Source of the DNA: a virus
Reading direction: 5' to 3' (one strand)
Length of the DNA stretch: 43,532 nucleotides
IMG/VR virus record: IMGVR_UViG_3300012147_000025
Location: 1-43,532 of that record
The translations under genes and the position numbers were made by a program. Of this stretch, positions 8,187 through 16,300 are shown piece after piece (within the stretch, counting starts at the first letter, position 1; every line of letters begins with the position of its first letter). A model generated the notes under the pieces. It did not search any database. It was not told where the DNA came from and saw nothing but the letters and a program-made list of their open reading frames with translations.

Positions 8187-9134
8187 ATGATTACTACTCA
8201 AAGCAATACTTCGTTTATCGAAGCTCAGCAGTACTCTGATTTTATTCTTCGTAACATGCACGACGGTCTGCTCCCAACTAACTTTTATCGGGATGTATCT
8301 GACTTTGGCGAAGGTGAAGTTTTAAACATTAAGTCTATCGGTGAAGCGAAAATTCAGGAAGTTAATGAAAACGTTCCATTGGTTTATAACCCTATTGAGT
8401 CAGGTAACGTCCAGTTACAGATTAGTGACTACCCGGGTGATGCGTGGTTTATCACAGATAAGATGCGTCAAGATGGCAGTCAGGTAGAGGCCTTGCTAGG
8501 TGCTCGTGCTCAAGAGAGTACTCGTGCTTTGCAGGAATATTTCGAAACTCGTACACTAGCTACGTTGAATGCAGGACAAACAAATGGTGCGGCTAACCTT
8601 GTGAATAAGTTCGCACATCGTATTGCATCTGCTGAAACCAATAACATTGCAAGTATCCAACACTTCAACAAGATGAAGCTGGCTTTTGATAAGGCTGAAG
8701 TTCCTTATGCAGGTCGTGTAGCGTTTGTTGACCCTGTTGTTGCGGCTACTCTGCAAGATAAGTTCCAAGGTACTTACAACGTAGATTCTAACCCTATGAT
8801 GCAAGAAATTTTGAACTCAGGTCTTATGCGTGACCATGACTTCATTATGAACTTCGCTGGTTGGAATATCTTCTCAAGTAACCGTTTACCTAAAGGTACG
8901 TTCAGTGATGGTACTACCTCAGTAACAGACGGTGTTGCTAATATCTTTATGTCTATCCTTGATGACCAGACAAAGGCATTAATGGTTGCATGGAGACAAA
9001 TGCCTCGAACTGAAACTGAGCGTAACAAAGATCTACAACGTGATGAGTTCATTATGACTTCACGTATGGGCTTTGGATTACAGCGTACAGACACTTTAGG
9101 TGTATTAATTACATCTGCAACTGATTTTGAATAA
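8187..9134 (+). CDS. Major capsid protein
   Basis: 315 residues, position and composition typical of a podovirus HK97-fold capsid protein: an N-terminal arm (TQSNTSFIEAQQYSDFIL), a strand-rich E-loop-like region (GEVLNIKSIGEAKIQEV), a spine-helix-like segment (AQESTRALQEYFETRTLATL), P-domain strands (AFVDPVVAATLQDKF) and a conserved C-terminus (MTSRMGFGLQRTDTLGVLI). No protease or delta domain is visible. Start ATG 8187 follows AAGGAAAT. Codon choice differs slightly from the neighbours (more CGT and GGT), as expected for the most highly expressed gene. Confidence 0.92.
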   Translation: MITTQSNTSFIEAQQYSDFILRNMHDGLLPTNFYRDVSDFGEGEVLNIKSIGEAKIQEVNENVPLVYNPIESGNVQLQISDYPGDAWFITDKMRQDGSQVEALLGARAQESTRALQEYFETRTLATLNAGQTNGAANLVNKFAHRIASAETNNIASIQHFNKMKLAFDKAEVPYAGRVAFVDPVVAATLQDKFQGTYNVDSNPMMQEILNSGLMRDHDFIMNFAGWNIFSSNRLPKGTFSDGTTSVTDGVANIFMSILDDQTKALMVAWRQMPRTETERNKDLQRDEFIMTSRMGFGLQRTDTLGVLITSATDFE

Positions 9135-9144
9135 GGAATAAATT

Positions 9145-9576
9145 ATGAGTTATGAAAGCAACGCGGCTGGTATTGGTGTAGGTAAGACTTACGGAACACG
9201 AGCTTCTGGTGGTATTGACGGTCAAGTAAAAACCTTCGGTAAGGAAGTTCAAGCTACGTTTGAGTTTTCTGCTGGTACAGTTACCGATGTGTACAGTATA
9301 GGTGTTCTGCACCCTTACATCGTTACAGGTTTAACGCTGTATGTATCTGAAGCCTTTGGTACAGGTGCTACAGCAGACCTATCTATTGACGGTGGTAACG
9401 GCCTAACTACAGACCTAAATCTAAATACATTAGGTGTTACCAAGCCAGCTTTAACTGGTTTAACCAAGCTAACAGGCGCAGGGGGTATTCAGATAGTTTT
9501 AGACTTGTCTGATGCACAAACCCAAGCCGCTACAGTAGGTAAAGCTTCGTTAGTAGTTACTTACGAACGCATCTAG
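9145..9576 (+). CDS. Probable capsid decoration or minor head protein
   Basis: 143 residues, rich in Gly, Thr, Ala and Val with alternating beta-strand pattern (VKTFGKEVQATFEFSAGTV, IVLDLSDAQTQAATVGKA, SLVVTYERI). There are no membrane segments. It follows the capsid gene by ten bases with a GGAATAAATT site and is the last gene before a strong terminator, so it is co-expressed with the capsid protein at high level. Small beta-rich proteins in this position usually decorate or cement the capsid. The exact family is not recognised. Confidence 0.65.
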   Translation: MSYESNAAGIGVGKTYGTRASGGIDGQVKTFGKEVQATFEFSAGTVTDVYSIGVLHPYIVTGLTLYVSEAFGTGATADLSIDGGNGLTTDLNLNTLGVTKPALTGLTKLTGAGGIQIVLDLSDAQTQAATVGKASLVVTYERI

Positions 9577-9588
9577 TGTGTAATTGTC

Positions 9589-9611
9589 GGGGCTTCGGCC
9601 CCTTCTTTTTT
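9589..9611 (+). terminator. Rho-independent terminator after the capsid genes
   Basis: GGGGC (9589-9593), TTCG tetraloop, GCCCC (9598-9602), then TTCTTTTTT. The very stable UUCG-capped hairpin with a U-tract is a textbook terminator. It lies in the position of the T7 late terminator after gene 10. Downstream tail genes start 11 bases later, so they depend on read-through or on transcripts with reduced termination. Confidence 0.93.
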
Positions 9612-9621
9612 AAGGATAGAA

Positions 9622-10380
9622 ATGAAATTAACTTTATTAAGCGTAGTTCAGAGCTATCTAAACAAATCCTCAGATTTTTACGTAGACAGCATTTTTAACA
9701 GCGATGTAGCCCAACAAGCGGCTCAGATAGCTGAAGAGTGCTACTACACTTTAATTCAAAAGTTCAGAGACTGGCAGTTCACTACATCCAGTGCAACACT
9801 AGGCAGTGTGTCTGATGTAACAAAACCTAATTATTTAAAGATTCCGGATAACGTGCAACGTATAGATCAGAGCACTTTATCTTATAATAACACAGAGTCG
9901 GATGTTTTAGTTAACTATCGTCCTGTGATTTACTTATCTAACGAAAGCTTTTTAGATATGGTTCAGTCAAGAACCGATAAGCTTGCTAATACAGAAATTG
10001 TAGAAGATTTTGGAGGTACTAAGTTTGTTGTCTACAATAACAGGCATCCTCAGTACTGTACCTCCTTTAATGGTGTTTATATCGTACATGATTCGTACAA
10101 CAAAGAACAAGACACTACTTTACAGTCAAGTAAAAGTCGAGTAGTTTATACACAAGAAAAAGTGTTTTTACAACAGGATGACTTCATAATTCCTATTCCA
10201 GAGCACCTGTCAGAGCTGTACAGAGACTTAGTAATTGTAGAGTGCTACGAGCACCTCCTTCAACAAAATGCTCCACCTAGCACTACTAGGCGCTTAGCTT
10301 CAAGGATGGCCTCTGCTCAACAGCAAGCACGTAAGTCTGGGAGTATGAACAGAAACAAAAGCAAATACGGTAGAAATTAA
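9622..10380 (+). CDS. Tail adaptor (T7 gp11-like tail tubular protein A)
   Basis: 252 residues; T7 gp11 is about 196. Helical ends flank a beta core: N-terminal helices (SVVQSYLNKSSDF, QQAAQIAEECYYTLIQKFRDW), a strand region with RIDQSTLSYNN and NYRPVIYLSNESFLDMV, and C-terminal helices (YRDLVIVECYEHLLQQNAPP). This layout is characteristic of the ring that links portal and nozzle. It follows the capsid terminator directly, as gene 11 follows gene 10 in T7. The C-terminus is basic (RKSGSMNRNKSKYGRN). Confidence 0.8.
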   Translation: MKLTLLSVVQSYLNKSSDFYVDSIFNSDVAQQAAQIAEECYYTLIQKFRDWQFTTSSATLGSVSDVTKPNYLKIPDNVQRIDQSTLSYNNTESDVLVNYRPVIYLSNESFLDMVQSRTDKLANTEIVEDFGGTKFVVYNNRHPQYCTSFNGVYIVHDSYNKEQDTTLQSSKSRVVYTQEKVFLQQDDFIIPIPEHLSELYRDLVIVECYEHLLQQNAPPSTTRRLASRMASAQQQARKSGSMNRNKSKYGRN

Positions 10381-10697
10381 TGAATGACTTTAAAATAGTG
10401 CAATACAAAACTACAAGCCAGTTATGCGTACAGAGGGGATCAGGTAAGGTTCCTATTGAGCTAACTGGTATCTTTACTAAGGCTAGTGTAGCTGAGGAGG
10501 CTATTAGCACTTACATAAGAAATAAACCTGTCAAGGTTGACTACACTCCAGTCAGTACTCCGGCAATAGAGTTAGACAAATTAACAAAGAAAGATGCCCT
10601 GTTAGAGTTTGCAGAAATTATGGGCATTGTAGTTCCGAAAGAACTTAAACAACCTGCTGTTATTAAAAAGTACATCAAGGATTCTTTAAATGCCTAG
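10380..10697 (+). CDS. Small protein with C-terminal HeH/SAP-like helical domain
   Basis: 105 residues in two parts. Residues about 1-60 form a mixed domain (VQYKTTSQLCVQRGSG, ELTGIFTKASVAEEAIS). Residues about 66-105 (LDKLTKKDALLEFAEIMGI ... AVIKKYIKDSL) match the helix-extended loop-helix pattern of HeH/LEM/SAP/Rho-N domains, which usually bind DNA or proteins. It lies between the adaptor and nozzle genes and overlaps both by a few bases. Its role in the virion or in assembly is not known. Confidence 0.7.
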   Translation: MNDFKIVQYKTTSQLCVQRGSGKVPIELTGIFTKASVAEEAISTYIRNKPVKVDYTPVSTPAIELDKLTKKDALLEFAEIMGIVVPKELKQPAVIKKYIKDSLNA

Positions 10698-11679
10698 AGC
10701 TTCTGGTTCTAAAGATTACGTATCCCTAGCTAAAGGTTTAATTACTGAGGCGTCCCCTCTTGCTTTTCCGGAGGGTTGTACCTCTGATGAGCTGAACTTT
10801 ATCTTAGAAAAAGATGGCCTTATCCGTAAAAGACGGGAGGGGTTCGAGTTCCTGTATCCCGTAGCTGAGTTCGACTGTACTGACGCTGAGCTTGAAAATA
10901 TGTTTTACTGGAGAGGTAGTACTTACGTTATAGCTGTACTTACTAACAATGTACCAGAAACATACATCAGAGTACACGCAGTAGATGCAAATTTCACAGC
11001 TTTAATTGATGTTAAGATCGCAGATGCAAAGGTAAGCACTCAGATTGCAGAGTTAACTAATTACCTTGTTATTACTTTATCTAACAACGATAACCCTATA
11101 ATGTTAGAGTACAACGAAGCTGAAGAAAAAATAGATATTTACAAAATTACTTTGTATGTACGAGACTTCGAACTTGTTAATGATAACCTCAGTGCTTCTG
11201 AAAACCCTGCTACCTTAACACAGAACCACAGATACAATTTATTGAATGCAGGGTGGTTTGTAGAAAGAAGAGATCAGAACACCACGGGAAATCCTTTAGA
11301 CAGCGTTATTGACATCTACAACAATGAGTTTTCTTTGTATCCTAGCAACGCGGATATAGTCAGTGTAGGCATGATAAATAACTCTGATGGTAATCTAACC
11401 TTTGACCCTAAGTACGTAAGAGACGCTGGGTTAGGAAACTCTTTAGCGGCAAGGGGTCATTACGTTTATAGTGTAATGGATTTTGACAGGGATTCTAAGT
11501 TAGGTAATCCTACTCTTGATGGTGTTCCTAGCACTACTTTGGAGCTTGTAGGCTCAGTAGACTTTTCCTCTGCCCCTAGCTACGACCCTAATGAGCCTAA
11601 TGATCCGGTTACTCCGCCTTCAACACCTTTTAACCCTTGGCAACCTTCGCCTAGATTTCCGGGACAAATTGAACCATAA
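10690..11679 (+). CDS. Tail nozzle protein, N-terminal part (T7 gp12-like, first half)
   Basis: 329 residues beginning with the nozzle-type N-terminus (SKDYVSLAKGLITEASPLAFPEG, DELNFILEKDGLIRKRREGFEF, given here in pieces). It is beta-rich throughout and ends in a Pro-rich linker (NDPVTPPSTPFNPWQPSP). Alone it is far shorter than T7 gp12 (about 794 residues), but together with the next gene the total is 733. The stop is TAATG with the following start, so the two halves should be made in equal amounts. It forms the tail tube tip below the adaptor ring. Confidence 0.7.
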   Translation: MPRASGSKDYVSLAKGLITEASPLAFPEGCTSDELNFILEKDGLIRKRREGFEFLYPVAEFDCTDAELENMFYWRGSTYVIAVLTNNVPETYIRVHAVDANFTALIDVKIADAKVSTQIAELTNYLVITLSNNDNPIMLEYNEAEEKIDIYKITLYVRDFELVNDNLSASENPATLTQNHRYNLLNAGWFVERRDQNTTGNPLDSVIDIYNNEFSLYPSNADIVSVGMINNSDGNLTFDPKYVRDAGLGNSLAARGHYVYSVMDFDRDSKLGNPTLDGVPSTTLELVGSVDFSSAPSYDPNEPNDPVTPPSTPFNPWQPSPRFPGQIEP

Positions 11680-12893
11680 TGGCAATTAATCAACCAACAA
11701 CAAACATAAAGAACCCTAACTGTTGTGCCAGTGCTTTTGGTAGAATTTTTTACGCTGTAGACAGCACTGTACTTTATTCTCAATTACTTGTTAGCCCTAA
11801 AGAAGCGGGAAGATGTTATCAAGACAATGACCCTACAAGCGAGGCTCTTTCCGATTTACTTGCTACCGATGGAGGGATAATTCCTTTAGAAGAAGCTGTA
11901 GGAATAAAAGCAATTAAACCTTTTAAAAGTGGAGTACTTGTTTTTGCTACAAACGGTGTATGGTACATTTACAATTCAGATGGTGGCTTTAAGGCTACAG
12001 GTTTTAATATAGCTAAGGTAAGCGAAAGAGGTTTAGAAAGCGTAAGAAGTGTAGTTGAAGCAGAAGGGAGTATGTATTACTTCTCTAATAACGGAATAAT
12101 GGAAATAGTAGCAACTGAGTTCGATGTTCTTAACAGCGTAGATATTTCAGCTCAGACTGTTCGTAGTTATTTTTTAACTAGCTTATCAGGAAAGAATGCT
12201 CACGGTGTTTACGACGAAGCTCAAAAACAAATAGTTTGGTTAGTTCCTAATTTTGGTCAATTCCTTATTTATGATTTAGAGGTACAAGCCTTTTATCCTC
12301 AGATGCAGGCTAACGACGATTACGTATCAGTACGTCCGTTTAGAATAAATAACGCTGTTCTGTATCCTTTTTATACTCAAACAGCAACAAAGTTAAATTA
12401 CACAGTAGCTCAGCCTAAGAACGCCAGTTTCGAAGACTTCGGTGAAAACGCTCCTTCTTTTCTTGTCTCAGGATGGGAAACTTTAGGTAAGTTCGCTAAC
12501 AGTAAAAAGATAACAAGAGCTAAATTTTATTTCAACAAAACAGAAACAGAAGTTCTTGGTTACGAAAACGGGCAGTACTCGTACACAAAACCTTCCGCTT
12601 GTTATTTACAGACAAGATGGGATTTTGATAACAGTGATGCTTACAGCAAGTGGGTTGGTATAGTAGATGGTAAAGGACGAGGAAATATAAACAATATATA
12701 TTTACCTAATAAAAGAGGATTTCTTCCTACGTCTTACCCTCACACAATGAACACAGGCGAGTCTTTAGTTTCGTACACTTACGGGATTAGAGGTAAAGGG
12801 GATGCAGTACAGTTTGTATTCCAAACAGAGCCAGAGAAAGATTTACAATTATTAGGGTACAGTGTATCCTTTTCAATGGGAGGTAGAACCTAA
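11679..12893 (+). CDS. Tail nozzle protein, C-terminal part (stabilisation protein)
   Basis: 404 residues starting MAINQPTTNIKNPNCCASAFGRIFYAV (in pieces), followed by repeated beta-propeller-like strands (KSGVLVFATNGVWYIYN, GSMYYFSNNGIMEIV, KQIVWLVPNFGQFLIYDLE). The phrase 'asafGRifYa ... vlySq' and 'FatNGvWyi' occur in the middle of single-chain podovirus nozzle or stabilisation proteins. It continues the previous gene with a TAATG junction rather than a frameshift. A sequencing error is unlikely because a proper new start codon and a finished Pro-rich C-terminus are present. Confidence 0.72.
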   Translation: MAINQPTTNIKNPNCCASAFGRIFYAVDSTVLYSQLLVSPKEAGRCYQDNDPTSEALSDLLATDGGIIPLEEAVGIKAIKPFKSGVLVFATNGVWYIYNSDGGFKATGFNIAKVSERGLESVRSVVEAEGSMYYFSNNGIMEIVATEFDVLNSVDISAQTVRSYFLTSLSGKNAHGVYDEAQKQIVWLVPNFGQFLIYDLEVQAFYPQMQANDDYVSVRPFRINNAVLYPFYTQTATKLNYTVAQPKNASFEDFGENAPSFLVSGWETLGKFANSKKITRAKFYFNKTETEVLGYENGQYSYTKPSACYLQTRWDFDNSDAYSKWVGIVDGKGRGNINNIYLPNKRGFLPTSYPHTMNTGESLVSYTYGIRGKGDAVQFVFQTEPEKDLQLLGYSVSFSMGGRT

Positions 12894-13312
12894 TGGCATT
12901 CTTTTTAGCGGCGGCTGTAGGTCTTTCTTTACTTAGTGCCGGTGCTTCTATTAAAGCAGGCAGAGAACAAAAGAAAGCAAACAGAGCTACAAATAAAATA
13001 CGTGAAAGGCAAGCGTCTAAAGAGCGTTTAAGCGAGATACGTCAAAACAAAATTACTTCAGCTATGTCTATGGCTAACAGCACTAACAGCGGAACAGCAG
13101 GAACAAGCTCAGCACAGGGAGCTCTTGCAAGCATAGGTTCCCAGACAGCGGCTAACTTAGGCTTTATAAACGCTGTTAGTTCCTTACAGTCTAACGTAGC
13201 TAGATTCCAAAACAAAGCTATTACAAATCAAGGTCAAGCTACGGCTTTTGGAACTTTGGGAAATGTTGCTGGACAGCTTAGTGTTTATGCAAATGAAGGA
13301 GAGGAGACTTAA
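12893..13312 (+). CDS. Internal virion protein, T7 gp14-like
   Basis: 139 residues. A hydrophobic N-terminal helix (FFLAAAVGLSLLSAGASI) is followed by a basic helical stretch (KAGREQKKANRATNKIRERQ) and a Ser/Ala/Asn-rich low-complexity region (STNSGTAGTSSAQGALASIGSQ). T7 gp14 and related ejection proteins have this build; gp14 forms the outer-membrane part of the ejectosome. It opens a block of three putative ejection proteins. TAATG junctions lie on both sides. Confidence 0.75.
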   Translation: MAFFLAAAVGLSLLSAGASIKAGREQKKANRATNKIRERQASKERLSEIRQNKITSAMSMANSTNSGTAGTSSAQGALASIGSQTAANLGFINAVSSLQSNVARFQNKAITNQGQATAFGTLGNVAGQLSVYANEGEET

Positions 13313-16300
13313 TGGATACGCAAGGGGTAAAGCCTGACTCTGTTGACATCAACAAGTTAGTTCAAGAGATGAAAGATCAAGGTCTTAGTAAAGCTCAAGC
13401 CTCTGGCATGATTACGTCTGTAATGGGTTCAGTAACTCAGAACTTTCAAGATGCTCCAGTAGCTAGTAAAAGAAAAAGCGACACACCTGTTGATGCAAGC
13501 GTGCCTTCTGATTTTAATCCCGGAAGTGAACTTGTAGCCCGTATGAACGAAGCTTGGGGAGAGGAACCAGCACAGGAAACAGGTCAGGTTGTCGAGGCTG
13601 TACCTAAGCAAGTAGCCCGAAGCCCAGAACAACAGCGTCAAACCTCGTTAGATTTTTCAAGCATAGGCTTCGATGAGTCTATGTTTAGTATACAAGGTGT
13701 ACTAGGTAAAGACACCATCGAGATACCTTATCGTTCTACAGAAAGCGCAAGTGAAGTTGCTACTATATTTCAAGAGGTTGTGTACGCAGGGGACACTGAT
13801 ACCTTTGACCCTACCAGAGAAGCATTAGAGCAAGGCAATGACGGTGTAATTGATGAGCAGTCCTCTATTTCTGAAGGTGCAGAACGTGAACAGGACCTTA
13901 AGTTAGCTGAGGAAAAAATACAGGCAGCCGAGACTAACGAAGAAGTCTTAGCTATTGTTGAAGAACTAAAAGCCTCTAAGGATGGGTTCTACGATCTAGG
14001 GGATTATCGCGAAGAATACATCATTAAGCGTTTACCTAATAACCCTATGTTACCTAGAGCTGATGCAGAGATAGCTTTTAACCAACAGTTAGCTAGAAAT
14101 ATAGACATGCAGACTGCGAGGCTTTTTCAGGAAAGCTCTTGGGGTGAAATACTTGGAGACTTAGGAGAGCTTATAATTCCTTTTGTTGGAACAGGAGAAG
14201 TAGAGTTCGCTAAATTCAAATTAGGAATAGGTAACGCTTTAGATAAGTTAGATACCCTCCCAAAAGAACAGCAGATCACTGTCCTAGAGAACCTAGTAGA
14301 AGAGTGGGCAGGTTATGAGACAACCCTCATGGGCCGTAATAATTCTATGCTTACCTCAATCCAAGTGGATAGGCTAAAGCGCTCTATCCTTGAGGGCGGT
14401 ATCCAGATGGCTGACGGTGAAGTAACTGATTCTCAAAAGGGTCAGTTTGCAGAGACGTTGTTTAACTTAGGTTTTGGTGTTATAGGTTCAATACAGACCA
14501 TAAAAGGTTTATCTAAAGCTATAGCCGCTAAGATGCTACCAGAAACAATAACCACTACAGCACACAGGGATGGCAGTTCTGTACTTGATTCGCTGTACGA
14601 CTTAGAGCCTAAAGAGTTCCTTAAGACCTTAAAGAAAGATCCTATAGCTGAGGCTGTACGTCACGGTTTAACTCAAGAACAGGCTAGTACACGTCACATA
14701 GGCGGACCTAGTGCATCTAACCTCCCGGGATTCCCTAACGTAAGAGAAGACCTTATAGAGGTTAATGAGCTTCTCCTTATAGACGAAAGCGCTGTTAACA
14801 TGGGTATGAAGAGAGCTAGGGTACTAGAGACTCAAACGGGTACAAGCCTGAACGTTATGGATTCAGCAACTGGATTTAGAAGCAACACTGATAATAACTC
14901 TTTAGGGGACTTTTTGTTCACTATGGGTGACGGTAATGCCGGTGGTTTTAAGACAAAGCAAGATGCTTTGAATGCTATGGAATCAGCTGTTCTTCCAGAT
15001 GGGGCTAAGCTTGTATCTAAGGGTGAACTTAAAGAGCGTGCGGCAGAGGAGCTACTCAGTGCACCTAAAGGCACTGCTAAGAAGTTAACTAAGAAGCAAA
15101 GAAAGCAACAGAAAGGTATGAATGCCCAGACACTCAGGGACTCTCAGACCGAAGGAGGGACATTTGTTAATCCTAAGAACTTCGCTGGGCCTGAAGTTGC
15201 TGAAGACCTTATGGCAGAAGGGGCAGAGTGGTTCGTAGAAGTACCTGTTAAGCATATCTTCAGTTCTAAGATGGATGTACTTGACCTCAGCGCTGCGGGT
15301 AAGAAGTCCTACGGTAGATTCTCTGGAATGTTCTTGAACCCTTTACGTATCTTAGGCGGTGAAGTCCTAGAAGGTGTGTTCGCTTTGAACTTCAAACATA
15401 AAGCCTTAGCAGAAGGTTTTGATAAAAAGGTACAGACTGCGTTTTCTGGTATGTCTCCTGGTGTTGCTGATATAGTTGGTCACGCTTTAAAGCTAGGTGA
15501 TGACACAGGCAAACAGTACAACACACTTAGGGAGTTCAGTACAGCTGTAGGTCAGGCAGATTCATCTTCAAACGTAGAGTCAGCTTTTAGAAAGTACGCT
15601 AAAATACGTGCAGTAATGGATGACATCTATGAAGCTAGAAATAAAATATATTACAGCAAGAAAAAGGAAGCAGGTTTCTTTGGTGTTGATGTTGCTGTAG
15701 ATGGCGGAATACATAAGACAGCAGGCAGGCGTGTAGCTTTAAGAGACTTAGAGCTTGATGAGGTGTACGACCCTAAAACTAAAACAATGCTTAAACCTAA
15801 AGAAGATACTATCGTTGTTAGGCTAGATGACCCTATAGAGACTCCTAACGGACTTTATCGTCATGTAGTACTACAGGCATCGGATACAGGAGATCTTTCC
15901 TTACAAGCCCTTACAAAGCGTACAGGGCACATAGATCGCATGTACAGAGATTCTGGTTGGATAGTCAGGTCTGGACAAAGAGCAGTTATAGATGGTGTAG
16001 AGGAAGTTAAAACCGCTACTACTCACATAGTCAAGAACGAGGCACAGGCTGACGCTATAGTTGCCCAGAACAAATTAGACAACCCTGACTACGATGGTGT
16101 TGCATCACGCTCTAGGGAGAACTCTGATTTAGACGACATCTATAGTGATAGCGATAGCGTACAATTCAGCTACGGTGCATCACATACTATGCACAGAGGC
16201 GAAGCTTTAAGAGGAGCTGACGGCTTAACAGCACCCACGGTTGGTGTGTTCGAGAGTATGCAGAGCAGCATCCGTCAGGTAGAGAAAATATACAACGTCC

